Position numbers and translations under genes: made by a program
NCBI GenBank assembly: GCA_016280485.1
Contig: JAEEGU010000058.1
Location: 1-25,873 of the forward strand
Length of the DNA: 25,873 nucleotides
Direction of reading: 5' to 3'
Source: Bacillota bacterium
Lineage (GTDB): Bacteria > Bacillota > Clostridia > Peptostreptococcales > Anaerovoracaceae
The notes under the pieces: model-generated
What the model saw: only the letters and a program-made list of their open reading frames with translations
The model's database searches: none
What the model was told of the DNA's origin: nothing
Part shown: positions 1-8,069 of the stretch, piece by piece
Numbering within the stretch: position 1 is the stretch's first letter
How the letters are laid out: each line of letters starts with the position of its first letter

Positions 1-1722
1 AACACGGATATTGGAGCAAACGTAGTTTTAAACGGCTGGGTTGCAAAGAGCCGCCGTCTCGGAAGCATCGTATTCTGTGACTTAAGAGACAAGACAGGCA
101 TTACACAGATTGTGTTCGATGAAAGCACCGCAAAGGACGTTTTCGAAAAGGCTGAATCGCTTCGTTCCGAATATGTAATAGGTATTAAAGGTACCGTTCG
201 CGAGCGTCAGTCAAAGAATGCAGACCTTGCGACAGGCGATATTGAGGTTGTTGCAAATGCAATCACCGTTTACAGCGAGGCTGACACACCTCCTATTTAT
301 GTAAAGGATGACGACAACGTAGACGAAAATCTTCGACTTAAATACAGATATCTTGATTTACGTAAGAACAAGATGCAGAGAAACCTTTCATTCCGTCACA
401 AGATTGTAAAGGTAACAAGAGAATACTATGACAGCTGCGGATTTACCGAGGTTGAAACTCCAATCCTCATCAATCCGACACCGGAGGGCGCAAGAGACTA
501 TCTGGTTCCTTCCAGAGTACATCCGGGTGAGTTTTATGCTCTGCCACAGTCACCACAGCTCTTCAAGCAGCTTTTAATGGTAGGCGGCACAGACAGATAT
601 ATGCAGATTGCAAAGTGCTTCCGTGACGAGGACTTAAGAGCTGACCGTCAGCCGGAGTTCACACAGATCGACCTTGAGATGAGCTTTGTTGACCAGGACG
701 ATGTAATCGAAATCCAGGAAGGCTTCTTAAAGAAGCTCTTCAAAGAGATTATGAATGTAGATATCAAGCTGCCGCTTCCTAGAATGACTTGGGACGAGGC
801 TATGGAAAGATACGGCTCCGACAAGCCTGATACACGCTTTGGCTTCGAGCTTAAAAAGCTTAACGATGTCGTAAAGGGCTGCGACTTCAAGGTATTCACA
901 GACTGCCTTGCAAGCGGCGGAGACGTTCGCGGTATCTGCATCGACGGCGGAAGCGAGCACTTCAGCCGCAAGGATCTCGACAAGATGACCGATGCATTAA
1001 AGCACTACGGAGCAAAGGGTCTTGTATGGATTCGCAACAATGCCGATGAAATTGCTTCCTCTGTGAACAAGTTCTTTACTCAGGAGCAGTTAAAGGATAT
1101 ATTAAAGGTCTTCGATGCAAAGGTGGGCGACCTTGTTCTCATCGTATCCGACAGACCAAAGGTAGTATTTGACTCACTGGGCTTCCTGCGTCGCGATATT
1201 GCAAAGAAGCTCGGAATGCTTGACCCACACGTTTACAACCTCCTGTGGGTAACCGACTTCCCAATGTTCGAGCAGGACGAAGAGACAGGCGAATGGTCCG
1301 CAATGCACCATCCGTTCACTCACCCGAATCCAAAGGATTTAGACAAACTCGACACAGATCCGGGCGCTGTAAAGGCTATCGCTTACGATATCGTGCTTAA
1401 CGGCGTAGAGCTCGGCGGCGGCTCAGTCAGAATAAGTGACCGCCACCTTCAGGCAAAGATGTTCGACGTGCTTGGCATATCCAAAGAGGATGCGGAGCGT
1501 AAGTTCGGCTGGCTGCTTGAGGCATACAGATACGGTGCACCACCTCATGCAGGTCTCGCATACGGTCTTGACAGACTCGTAATGCTGCTTGCAGGCGAGG
1601 ATTCCATCCGTGAAGTAATGGCATTCCCTAAGAACCAGGCTGCACAGTGCATGGTTTGCCAGGCACCGAGCATTCAGGATAACGAAACCTTAAGAGAGCT
1701 TGGTCTTAAGATAGAAAAATAA
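1..1722 (+). CDS. aspS: Aspartyl-tRNA synthetase, 5' end missing
   Basis: Charges tRNA-Asp with aspartate in the cytoplasm (class II synthetase). The reading frame is open from base 1, before any start codon, and its first residues (GWVAKSRRLGS, then CDLRDKTGITQIV) are the bacterial AspRS anticodon-binding OB fold, so the gene begins upstream. A GTG at 112 is internal, not the true start. 573 residues are visible, against about 590 in the family, so only around 20 are missing. Class II motifs are clear: the motif 2 region FRDEDLRADRQPEFTQID, the GGGSVRISD block and the motif 3 region GLDRLVMLLAGEDSIR near the C-terminus. The bacterial GAD insertion domain lies in the middle. The residues at 58-60 (Leu) and 214-216 (Lys) look like those of tRNA-Asp-specific enzymes. 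The stop is one base before the nadD start. Confidence 0.97.
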   Translation, partial: NTDIGANVVLNGWVAKSRRLGSIVFCDLRDKTGITQIVFDESTAKDVFEKAESLRSEYVIGIKGTVRERQSKNADLATGDIEVVANAITVYSEADTPPIYVKDDDNVDENLRLKYRYLDLRKNKMQRNLSFRHKIVKVTREYYDSCGFTEVETPILINPTPEGARDYLVPSRVHPGEFYALPQSPQLFKQLLMVGGTDRYMQIAKCFRDEDLRADRQPEFTQIDLEMSFVDQDDVIEIQEGFLKKLFKEIMNVDIKLPLPRMTWDEAMERYGSDKPDTRFGFELKKLNDVVKGCDFKVFTDCLASGGDVRGICIDGGSEHFSRKDLDKMTDALKHYGAKGLVWIRNNADEIASSVNKFFTQEQLKDILKVFDAKVGDLVLIVSDRPKVVFDSLGFLRRDIAKKLGMLDPHVYNLLWVTDFPMFEQDEETGEWSAMHHPFTHPNPKDLDKLDTDPGAVKAIAYDIVLNGVELGGGSVRISDRHLQAKMFDVLGISKEDAERKFGWLLEAYRYGAPPHAGLAYGLDRLVMLLAGEDSIREVMAFPKNQAAQCMVCQAPSIQDNETLRELGLKIEK

Positions 1723-1723
1723 T

Positions 1724-2332
1724 ATGAAAATAGGTATTTTTGGCGGCTCATTCGATCCTGTCCACCTGGGACACCTTTTTCTCGCAGCGGATGCACTGAA
1801 AGCGGCAGAGCTTGACAGGGTATATTTTGTTCCCGTAAAGGTTCAGCCATTCAAACAGGACAGACATGCGGCAAGCGGGCAGGATAGAATAAACATGCTT
1901 GAAATAGGGTTTAGCTATCTTCCTAATCCCGAAAAATACGAGGTTTCAAGGTACGAACTCGATAATGATGGAGTGTCATACACCTATCTGACGCTGAGAG
2001 CCTTCAGGGACAGATTTCCCGATGCTGATATATATTTTATCCTCGGCGAGGATTCGCTCCTTAAAATCGAAACCTGGGCCGAATCGGAGGAAATCCTAAA
2101 GGGCTGCTCTCTGATAGTGGGGCAAAGACCCGGCTATGACAATGCGGAAATGCTTGAAACCATCGAAAGAATCAGAGCGAATTACGGCACGGAAATTGTG
2201 CTCATAAAAAACAGGCTCTTTGACATTTCATCGACTCACATACGCGACCGCGTATATGATGAGGATCTGCCGGATGAGCTGGTGCCCGAAAAGGTAGAGG
2301 AATACATTGAAAAGCACGGAATCTATCGATAA
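1724..2332 (+). CDS. nadD: Nicotinate-nucleotide adenylyltransferase
   Basis: Transfers AMP from ATP to nicotinate mononucleotide, forming deamido-NAD in the NAD pathway. The 202-residue protein starts with the nucleotidyltransferase signature GGSFDPVHLGH (residues 7-17), whose two histidines form the HxGH motif. It ends with the ISSTHIR motif that binds the ATP phosphates. Length and motif positions fit the bacterial NadD family. The ATG follows the aspS stop with one base between them and has only a weak ribosome binding site, so it probably depends on translation of aspS. The 3' end overlaps yqeK by 26 bases. The nadD-yqeK-rsfS order is standard in Firmicutes. Confidence 0.96.
   Translation: MKIGIFGGSFDPVHLGHLFLAADALKAAELDRVYFVPVKVQPFKQDRHAASGQDRINMLEIGFSYLPNPEKYEVSRYELDNDGVSYTYLTLRAFRDRFPDADIYFILGEDSLLKIETWAESEEILKGCSLIVGQRPGYDNAEMLETIERIRANYGTEIVLIKNRLFDISSTHIRDRVYDEDLPDELVPEKVEEYIEKHGIYR
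2296..2300 (+). promoter_or_regulatory. Ribosome binding site supporting the yqeK TTG start
   Basis: AGAGG lies inside the end of nadD, six bases before a TTG that opens the yqeK frame. This spacing is the main reason to accept a TTG start. It also implies that ribosomes finishing nadD help to start yqeK. Confidence 0.6.
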
Positions 2333-2867
2333 TTTCATAAAGGCTAACCTTAAAGAGAGCAGGCTAATCCACACCTACGGTGTGCGCGACACGGCGGTGC
2401 ACCTTGCAAAGCTCTACGGAGCTGACCCCGAAAAGGCGGAGCTTGCGGCACTTTACCACGATTCCTATCGCTGGCTAAAAGGTGACGAAATGAATGCCTG
2501 CATCAAAAAGCTCGGGCTTCCCATGCGGTACATCGACAATCCGAGCCTTGCGCACAGCAAAATTGCGGCAATCATGATACAGCGTGACTTTGGCGAAACA
2601 GACCCCGATATCATAAACGCGGTCTGCTTCCACACCACGGGGCGCGAAAACATGAGCCTTCTCGAAAAGATTGTGTACCTGGCGGACGCAATCGAGCCAA
2701 ACCGCGACTACCCGGCGGTCGAGGAAATCCGCTCTCTTGCGGAAAAGGACCTTGACGCGGCATGCCTTATGAGCATGAAGAATACGGAAAACTACGTGCT
2801 TTCCACCGGTGCCGAAATGGACAGCGATACAACGGCAGCCATAAAATACTTGGAAACAGAAAGGTAA
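2307..2867 (+). CDS. yqeK: HD-domain hydrolase YqeK, likely symmetrical Ap4A hydrolase
   Basis: Members of the YqeK family split diadenosine tetraphosphate into two ADP, lowering this stress-linked dinucleotide. The 186-residue protein shows the expected HD metal ligands: His22 (IHTYGV), His51-Asp52 (ALYHD), His83 (LAHSKIA), His109 (FHTTG) and Asp127 (LADAIEPNR). The start is a TTG inside nadD. It is chosen because AGAGG at 2296-2300 lies six bases upstream and because a later start would cut into the first helix before His22. The gene overlaps nadD by 26 bases and ends 4 bases before rsfS, so the three are probably translated from one message. The hydrolase activity is inferred from the family. 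Confidence 0.92.
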   Translation: MKSTESIDNFIKANLKESRLIHTYGVRDTAVHLAKLYGADPEKAELAALYHDSYRWLKGDEMNACIKKLGLPMRYIDNPSLAHSKIAAIMIQRDFGETDPDIINAVCFHTTGRENMSLLEKIVYLADAIEPNRDYPAVEEIRSLAEKDLDAACLMSMKNTENYVLSTGAEMDSDTTAAIKYLETER

Positions 2868-2871
2868 AAGA

Positions 2872-3231
2872 ATGACAAAAGACGAATCAAAGAAATTAGC
2901 AATGCTCGGAGCGCAGATTCTGGACTCCAAAAAGGCCCACGATATCGTAATAATCGATATCTCCCAAAAGGCTTCCTTTGCCGATTATTTTGTCATTGCG
3001 GGTGCTTCGAACGAAAGACAGCTCGGAGCGCTGGCGGATGATGTGGACGAAGGCTATGCAAAGGAAAACCTCCTGTGCAAAGGCGTGGAAGGCCGCAAAG
3101 AAAGCGGCTGGATTCTAATGGACTTTGGCGACATAATAGTAAATATCTTCTCGGATGAAATGAGACAGAGATATAATATTGAAAAAGTATGGGGCGATTG
3201 TGAAACTATAGAGTTTCAGGAAGGAAATTAG
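2872..3231 (+). CDS. rsfS: Ribosomal silencing factor RsfS
   Basis: Binds uL14 on the large ribosomal subunit and blocks joining of the subunits when nutrients are low. The 119-residue protein has the compact Iojap/RsfS fold pattern: an N-terminal helix, the strand IVIIDIS, the signature ASFADYFVIAGASNERQ, then EGRKESGWILMDFGDIIVNIF. The final RYNIEKVWGD is typical of the family C-terminus. The ATG is four bases after the yqeK stop. The 3' end carries AGGAAGG, which serves as ribosome binding site for leuS, five bases downstream. The place after nadD-yqeK is the usual one in Firmicutes and many other bacteria. Confidence 0.96.
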   Translation: MTKDESKKLAMLGAQILDSKKAHDIVIIDISQKASFADYFVIAGASNERQLGALADDVDEGYAKENLLCKGVEGRKESGWILMDFGDIIVNIFSDEMRQRYNIEKVWGDCETIEFQEGN

Positions 3232-3235
3232 CATC

Positions 3236-5704
3236 ATGAACGAAAAATATAATTTTGCGGAAATCGAAAAAAAGTGGCAAAAGAAATGGGAAGAAGAAAA
3301 AATCTTCAAGGTAACCGAGGATCCGAACAAGAAAAAGTACTACGTGCTTGAGATGTTCCCTTATCCTTCGGGCAAGCTGCACATGGGTCACGTGCGCAAC
3401 TATTCCATCGGTGATGTAGTAGCAAGATTTAAGCACATGGAAGGCTTTAACGTGCTGCATCCGATGGGCTATGATGCTTTCGGACTTCCTGCTGAGAATG
3501 CCGCAATTAAGCATGGTGTAGAGCCTGCAAAGTGGACATGGGAAAACATCGCAGAGATGACTGCCCAACTCAAGACAATGGGTATTTCCTATGACTGGGA
3601 CAGAACCGTTGAGACCTGCAACGAAAACTATTACAAGTGGATGCAGTGGATTTTCATCCAGTTCTACAACAAAGGCCTCGCATATAAAAAGGAAAGCCAG
3701 GTAAACTGGTGTCCTTCTTGTGCAACCGTACTTGCTAACGAGCAGGTAGTCGACGGATGCTGCGAGCGCTGCAAGACAGTCGTTACAAAGAAAAAGCTGT
3801 CGCAGTGGTATTTCAAGATTACCGATTATGCTGACAGACTCTTAAAGAACCTCGATATTCTCGAGGGCTGGCCTGAAAAGGTAAAGATCATGCAGAAAAA
3901 CTGGATCGGCAAATCGCACGGTGCAGAGTTGACCTTTGACCTTAAGGATTCCGACGAAAAGATTACGGTTTACACCACAAGGCCTGACACAATCTACGGT
4001 ACAACCTTTATGGTAATTGCACCTGAGGCTCCGATCGTAGACGTGCTCACAACTCCGGAAAACAGAGCTGCAGTTGATGCCTACAAGGAAGAAACAGCAA
4101 AGAAGACCGAAATCGAACGTAGCTCCACAACAAAGGAAAAGACAGGTGTATTCACCGGAACATATGCAATCAACCCTCTGACAAAGGCAGAGCTTCCGAT
4201 TTACGTCGCAGACTATGTACTCTATGACTATGGTACAGGCTGCGTAATGGGCGTACCTGCTCACGACCAGAGAGACTTTGACTTCGCCAAGGCATATAAC
4301 ATCCCTATCATCGCCGTTATCGACACCGGCGAAGAGGGCATTGACCTTGATAACCTCCCACATGCTACCGAGGCTCAGGGCGTGATGATCAATTCAGGCG
4401 AGTTTAACGGCCTCAAGACAAAGGATGCCATCGTAAAGGTTACGAAGAAATTCGAAGACATGGGCATCGGCAAGGCCACCACTAACTACAAGCTCCGCGA
4501 CTGGCTCATTTCCCGTCAGAGATACTGGGGTACACCTATCCCTATGATTTACTGCGAAAAGTGCGGCTGGGTACCTGAAAAGGTCGAAAACCTGCCTGTA
4601 AAGCTTCCTACAGACGTAGAGTTTACAGGAAAGGGCGAATCGCCGATCGCATCGAGCAAGACATTCGTTGATACAGTATGTCCTTGCTGCGGCGCACCTG
4701 CAAAGCGCGAAATCGATACCATGGATACATTCCTTGATTCATCATGGTATTTCTTGAGATATTGCGATGCGCAGAATGACAAAGAAGCTTTCAATCTTGA
4801 TAAAGTAAAGTACTGGATGAATGTTGACCAGTATATCGGCGGAGTAGAGCATGCGATACTTCACCTGATGTATGCGAGATTCTTCCAGATGGCACTGTAT
4901 GACCTCGGACTTGTAAATACCGAGGAGCCGTTCCAGAACCTGCTCACTCAGGGTATGGTAATCAAAGACGGCAAAAAGATGAGTAAATCCATCGGAAACG
5001 TCGTTTCACCTGAGGAAATCATCAATAAATACGGTGCGGATACAGCTCGTCTGTTCATCCTCTTTGCAGCACCGCCTGACAGAGAGCTTGACTGGTCTGA
5101 TGCCGGCGTAGAGGGCGCATACAGATTCCTCGGCCGTGTATACCGTCTTGTATATGAGATGTCACAGAAGTACAAGCTCGATGGCGTAAAGGCATATACC
5201 TGCAAAACTCAGGCCGACAAGGATCTGGCATTTGCACTGAATGCTACAATTAAAAAGGTTACAGAGGATGCCGGCGGCAGATTCAGCTTTAACACAGCAA
5301 TCTCCTCCGTAATGGAGCTTGTAAATGAGATGTACAAATACAAAGAGGGCGATATTAACGAGGAGCTGTTTGCTACCGCAATTACAGACCTCATCATCGT
5401 TCTTTCTCCATTTGCACCACACATCAGTGAAGAAATGTGGGAGCATCTGGGTCATACGGACAGACTCTTTAACATACCTTGGCCAAAGTACGACGAAGCA
5501 GCTCTTGTAAAGGATACAGTCGAAATTGTAGTTCAGGTTAACGGCAAAGTTAAGTCAAAACTGAACGCTCCGAACGGACTCGACAAGGCTGCACTTGAAA
5601 AATATGTTATGGCCGACGAAAGTGTTGCGAAGTTAACGGACGGTATGAACATCGTAAAGGTGATCGCCGTTCCGGGCAAGCTGATTAACCTCGTTGTTAA
5701 ATAG
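3236..5704 (+). CDS. leuS: Leucyl-tRNA synthetase
   Basis: Class I synthetase that charges tRNA-Leu and edits mischarged tRNA. In the 822-residue protein the HIGH motif is HMGH (residues 49-52) and the KMSKS loop is at 581-585. A cysteine cluster (CPSC, then CCERC) follows the first half of the Rossmann fold. The CP1 editing domain keeps its threonine-rich TTRPDTIYG stretch and the HDQRD block containing the catalytic aspartate. The zinc-binding ZN1 domain has two intact cysteine pairs (CEKC and CPCC) before DTMDTFLDSSWYFLRY. Helical anticodon-binding and C-terminal domains follow. The ATG has AGGAAGG at 3219-3225. The length is normal. A 36-base gap with its own ribosome binding site separates it from rnj. 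Confidence 0.98.
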   Translation: MNEKYNFAEIEKKWQKKWEEEKIFKVTEDPNKKKYYVLEMFPYPSGKLHMGHVRNYSIGDVVARFKHMEGFNVLHPMGYDAFGLPAENAAIKHGVEPAKWTWENIAEMTAQLKTMGISYDWDRTVETCNENYYKWMQWIFIQFYNKGLAYKKESQVNWCPSCATVLANEQVVDGCCERCKTVVTKKKLSQWYFKITDYADRLLKNLDILEGWPEKVKIMQKNWIGKSHGAELTFDLKDSDEKITVYTTRPDTIYGTTFMVIAPEAPIVDVLTTPENRAAVDAYKEETAKKTEIERSSTTKEKTGVFTGTYAINPLTKAELPIYVADYVLYDYGTGCVMGVPAHDQRDFDFAKAYNIPIIAVIDTGEEGIDLDNLPHATEAQGVMINSGEFNGLKTKDAIVKVTKKFEDMGIGKATTNYKLRDWLISRQRYWGTPIPMIYCEKCGWVPEKVENLPVKLPTDVEFTGKGESPIASSKTFVDTVCPCCGAPAKREIDTMDTFLDSSWYFLRYCDAQNDKEAFNLDKVKYWMNVDQYIGGVEHAILHLMYARFFQMALYDLGLVNTEEPFQNLLTQGMVIKDGKKMSKSIGNVVSPEEIINKYGADTARLFILFAAPPDRELDWSDAGVEGAYRFLGRVYRLVYEMSQKYKLDGVKAYTCKTQADKDLAFALNATIKKVTEDAGGRFSFNTAISSVMELVNEMYKYKEGDINEELFATAITDLIIVLSPFAPHISEEMWEHLGHTDRLFNIPWPKYDEAALVKDTVEIVVQVNGKVKSKLNAPNGLDKAALEKYVMADESVAKLTDGMNIVKVIAVPGKLINLVVK

Positions 5705-5740
5705 GCGCATGCAAATCTATCAGAAAACAGAAAGGAATAT

Positions 5741-7615
5741 ATGAAAAAAGAAGAAACTACAAATAAAGGAAAGGCAAAGGGACGCAGCAAGGCGGCAGCG
5801 ACGACAAAGTCAAAGACTGCTGCGAAGCCGAAGGCGACTGCGAAAAAGGCGACTGCGAAAAAGGCGACTGCGAAGAAGACGGCGCAGCCTGCAAAAAAGG
5901 CGGCTCCGGCCAAGCGCGGCACACCGGCTAAGCGGGCCCACAAGCCTTCCGGACGCAAGGATGCTTTTCCTCTTAAAGTCATACCTCTTGGCGGACTTAA
6001 CGAAATCGGAAAGAACATGACTGTCCTCGAGTACAAGGACGATATCATCGTCATCGACTGCGGTATGTCATTTCCTGAGGATGGGATGTTCGGAATCGAC
6101 TCGGTTATACCGGATTTCGACTATCTCAAAAAGAACAGCGAAAAGCTAAAAGGCGTCATTTTAACTCACGGCCATGAGGACCATATCGGAGGCATTCCGT
6201 ATTTCCTGCGCCAGCTAAGCTGCCCGATTTACGGAACCCGCCTTACTTTAGGCCTTATTGAGAACAAGCTCATAGAGCATGGCCTTGATGCGGATCTTCG
6301 CATCATAAACGCAGGAGATACCATTAAGCTTGGCACATTCGAAATTGAGACGATTCGTACGACTCACTCGATTGCCGATGCAGTATGCTTTGCGATAAAC
6401 ACGCCGGTCGGAACGATATTCCACACAGGCGACTTTAAAATCGACTATACGCCGGTTGATGGCGAGCCTATCGACCTTGGCAGATTTGCTGAAATCGGAA
6501 ACAGGGGAGTAAAGCTCCTTATGATGGATTCAACAAACGTTATGCGTCCGGGCTTTACAGCTTCGGAAAAGGTGGTAGGGCAGACGCTTGAAAACATTTT
6601 TCACGATGTCCGGAGCAGAATTATCATCGCAACATTCTCATCCAACGTTCACAGAGTCCAAAAGATTGTAAACACTGCGGTTCATTTCGGACGCAAGGTT
6701 GCAATCTCCGGACGCAGCATGGAAAACGTTGTAAGGCTTGCGATTGACCTCGGGTACATCACGATTCCTGCGGGCGTTTTGGTCGATATAAACAAAATTA
6801 AAAACATCCCGGACAAAGAGCTTGTCATCATCACCACGGGCAGCCAGGGCGAGCCTATGAGCGCTCTTGCACGTATGGCGACAAACGATCACAAGTTCGT
6901 ACAGATTAAAAAGGGCGACTGCATAATTCTTTCGTCAACTCCTGTACCGGGAAACGAAAATGCGGTTTCGAACGTAGTTAACCTGCTCTTCCAGAAGGGT
7001 GCAGAGGTAATCTATTCGGATATCGCAGACATCCATGTTTCGGGCCACGCCTGCAGAGAAGAGCTCAAGCTCATGCACTCTCTCATAAAGCCGGAGTTCT
7101 TTATGCCGGTTCACGGAGAGTTCAGGCACCTTAAGACTCACAAGGATCTAGCGGTTTCCCTCGGTCAGAAGGAGGAAAATGTCTTCATACTCGAGAACGG
7201 CGACTGCCTCTCGATCACGCGTAAGGGCGCCGTTAAGACCGAAAACGTTGCCTCCGGCGAAGCAGTGCTTGTCGATGGCTACGGCGTGGGCGATGTTGGA
7301 AACATCGTACTTCGCGATAGAAAGATGCTCTCAGAGGCGGGACTCATCATAATCGTTGCGGCAATCGAAACCGCTTCGAATATGCTCGTATCGGGGCCGG
7401 ACCTCATCAGCCGAGGCTTCGTGTATGTCCGCGAAAACGAGGACCTGATGGACGCGGCCAGAGAGGTCGTAGCGGCCACCCTCGACAAATATATGGGAAA
7501 CGGCGTTTCCGACTGGAGCGCGTTAAAGGGCAAGGTAAAGGACGCACTGCGCAACTTTATCTACGAAAATACCGGACGTACACCTGTGATACTGCCGATA
7601 TTCCTGGAAATTTAA
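5741..7615 (+). CDS. rnj: Ribonuclease J with Lys/Ala-rich N-terminal extension
   Basis: RNase J is a metallo-beta-lactamase/beta-CASP enzyme with 5'-to-3' exonuclease and endonuclease activity in mRNA decay and rRNA maturation. The family core begins near residue 77 (LKVIPLGGLNEIGKN). The zinc-binding HGHEDHIGG motif starts at residue 143, HTGDFKID follows, and HVSGHA marks the beta-CASP end. The C-terminal domain is complete (624 residues in all). Residues 1-75 are unlike the family core: about 22 Lys and 4 Arg with only three acidic residues, rich in Ala and Thr, including three tandem ATAKK units. This tail is probably disordered and may bind RNA or ribosomes; that is inference. The ATG has AGAAAGGAA just upstream. 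The next gene encodes a YlbF-family protein. Confidence 0.95.
   Translation: MKKEETTNKGKAKGRSKAAATTKSKTAAKPKATAKKATAKKATAKKTAQPAKKAAPAKRGTPAKRAHKPSGRKDAFPLKVIPLGGLNEIGKNMTVLEYKDDIIVIDCGMSFPEDGMFGIDSVIPDFDYLKKNSEKLKGVILTHGHEDHIGGIPYFLRQLSCPIYGTRLTLGLIENKLIEHGLDADLRIINAGDTIKLGTFEIETIRTTHSIADAVCFAINTPVGTIFHTGDFKIDYTPVDGEPIDLGRFAEIGNRGVKLLMMDSTNVMRPGFTASEKVVGQTLENIFHDVRSRIIIATFSSNVHRVQKIVNTAVHFGRKVAISGRSMENVVRLAIDLGYITIPAGVLVDINKIKNIPDKELVIITTGSQGEPMSALARMATNDHKFVQIKKGDCIILSSTPVPGNENAVSNVVNLLFQKGAEVIYSDIADIHVSGHACREELKLMHSLIKPEFFMPVHGEFRHLKTHKDLAVSLGQKEENVFILENGDCLSITRKGAVKTENVASGEAVLVDGYGVGDVGNIVLRDRKMLSEAGLIIIVAAIETASNMLVSGPDLISRGFVYVRENEDLMDAAREVVAATLDKYMGNGVSDWSALKGKVKDALRNFIYENTGRTPVILPIFLEI
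5834..5878 (+). repeat. Three 15-base tandem repeats in the rnj 5' region
   Basis: The unit GCGACTGCGAAAAAG occurs at 5834-5848 and 5849-5863 without change and at 5864-5878 with one change (AAG for AAA). Each unit encodes Ala-Thr-Ala-Lys-Lys in frame, so copy-number changes would lengthen or shorten the basic tail without a frameshift. The near-identity at DNA level suggests recent duplication or slippage. Confidence 0.95.
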
Positions 7616-7631
7616 TAGCGAGGGGACAAAT

Positions 7632-7988
7632 ATGAACGTATATAACGAAGCGCACAATCTGGCGACAGCAATAAAAGAATCCGATGAGTTTAAGGTATAC
7701 AACGACCTTAGAAAGAAAATCGATCAGAATCCGCAGCTTGCCGGTATTGTGAACGATTTACAGACACAGCAGCTTGAGCTTTCCATGAAGCAGATGTCCG
7801 GTCAGGCAATCGATGCCGATACACAGGCAAAGATGATGCAGCTCTACCAGGACATGATGCGCGATCCGTCAATCGCCGAGTATTTTCAGGCGGAGATGAG
7901 ATTTTCACTGATGATGCAGGATGTTTACAAAATTCTGGGTGAGGCTGTGGATTTAAAGATGCCGGGAATGGAAGATTTAATGAAATAA
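7632..7988 (+). CDS. YlbF/YmcA-family protein
   Basis: A 118-residue, almost wholly helical protein of the YlbF/YmcA/YheA family (DUF964). The family pattern is visible: an N-terminal helix (VYNEAHNLATAIKES), the segment FKVYNDLRKKIDQNP, a glutamine-rich middle, and a C-terminal helix ending in a methionine-rich tail. In Bacillus subtilis, YlbF and YmcA join YaaT in a complex that steers RNase Y. This copy has no cysteine, so it lacks the Fe-S-binding cysteine tail of YlbF and is closer in form to YmcA or YheA. It follows rnj by 16 bases with an AGGGG ribosome binding site, so a link with RNA turnover is plausible but unproven. A promoter for efp lies directly downstream. Confidence 0.8.
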   Translation: MNVYNEAHNLATAIKESDEFKVYNDLRKKIDQNPQLAGIVNDLQTQQLELSMKQMSGQAIDADTQAKMMQLYQDMMRDPSIAEYFQAEMRFSLMMQDVYKILGEAVDLKMPGMEDLMK

Positions 7989-7994
7989 TATTCC

Positions 7995-8023
7995 TTGCAA
8001 GGCACCTTATAATCGTTTATAAT
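7995..8023 (+). promoter_or_regulatory. Sigma-A-type promoter for efp
   Basis: A -35 box TTGCAA (7995-8000) and a perfect -10 box TATAAT (8018-8023) are separated by 17 bases, the ideal spacing. Transcription would begin near 8030, about 40 bases before the efp ATG. A 10-base palindrome (CCTTGCAAGG, 7993-8002) covers the -35 box. A second TATAAT at 8008-8013 has no -35 box at a usable distance. Confidence 0.8.
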
Positions 8024-8043
8024 ATAACATTGGATATTGTTAT
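8024..8043 (+). repeat. Inverted repeat at the efp transcription start
   Basis: ATAACA (8024-8029) and TGTTAT (8038-8043) are exact reverse complements with eight bases between them. The pair starts directly after the -10 box and covers the expected start of transcription. This is where a repressor site would lie, but short AT-rich repeats also arise by chance. Confidence 0.45.
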
Positions 8044-8069
8044 TTAATGAAAATTTAAGGAGATAAAAA

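Noticed and set aside
3842..4363. Open frame of 173 codons on the minus strand inside leuS
   Set aside because: It lies wholly within the LeuRS editing domain, matches no family I recognise and has no start signals.
5533..6054. Open frame of 173 codons on the minus strand across the leuS end and rnj start
   Set aside because: It is the complement of the Lys/Ala-rich repeat region; its repeated AVAFFAVAFF sequence is a by-product. There is no ribosome binding site and it crosses two sure genes.
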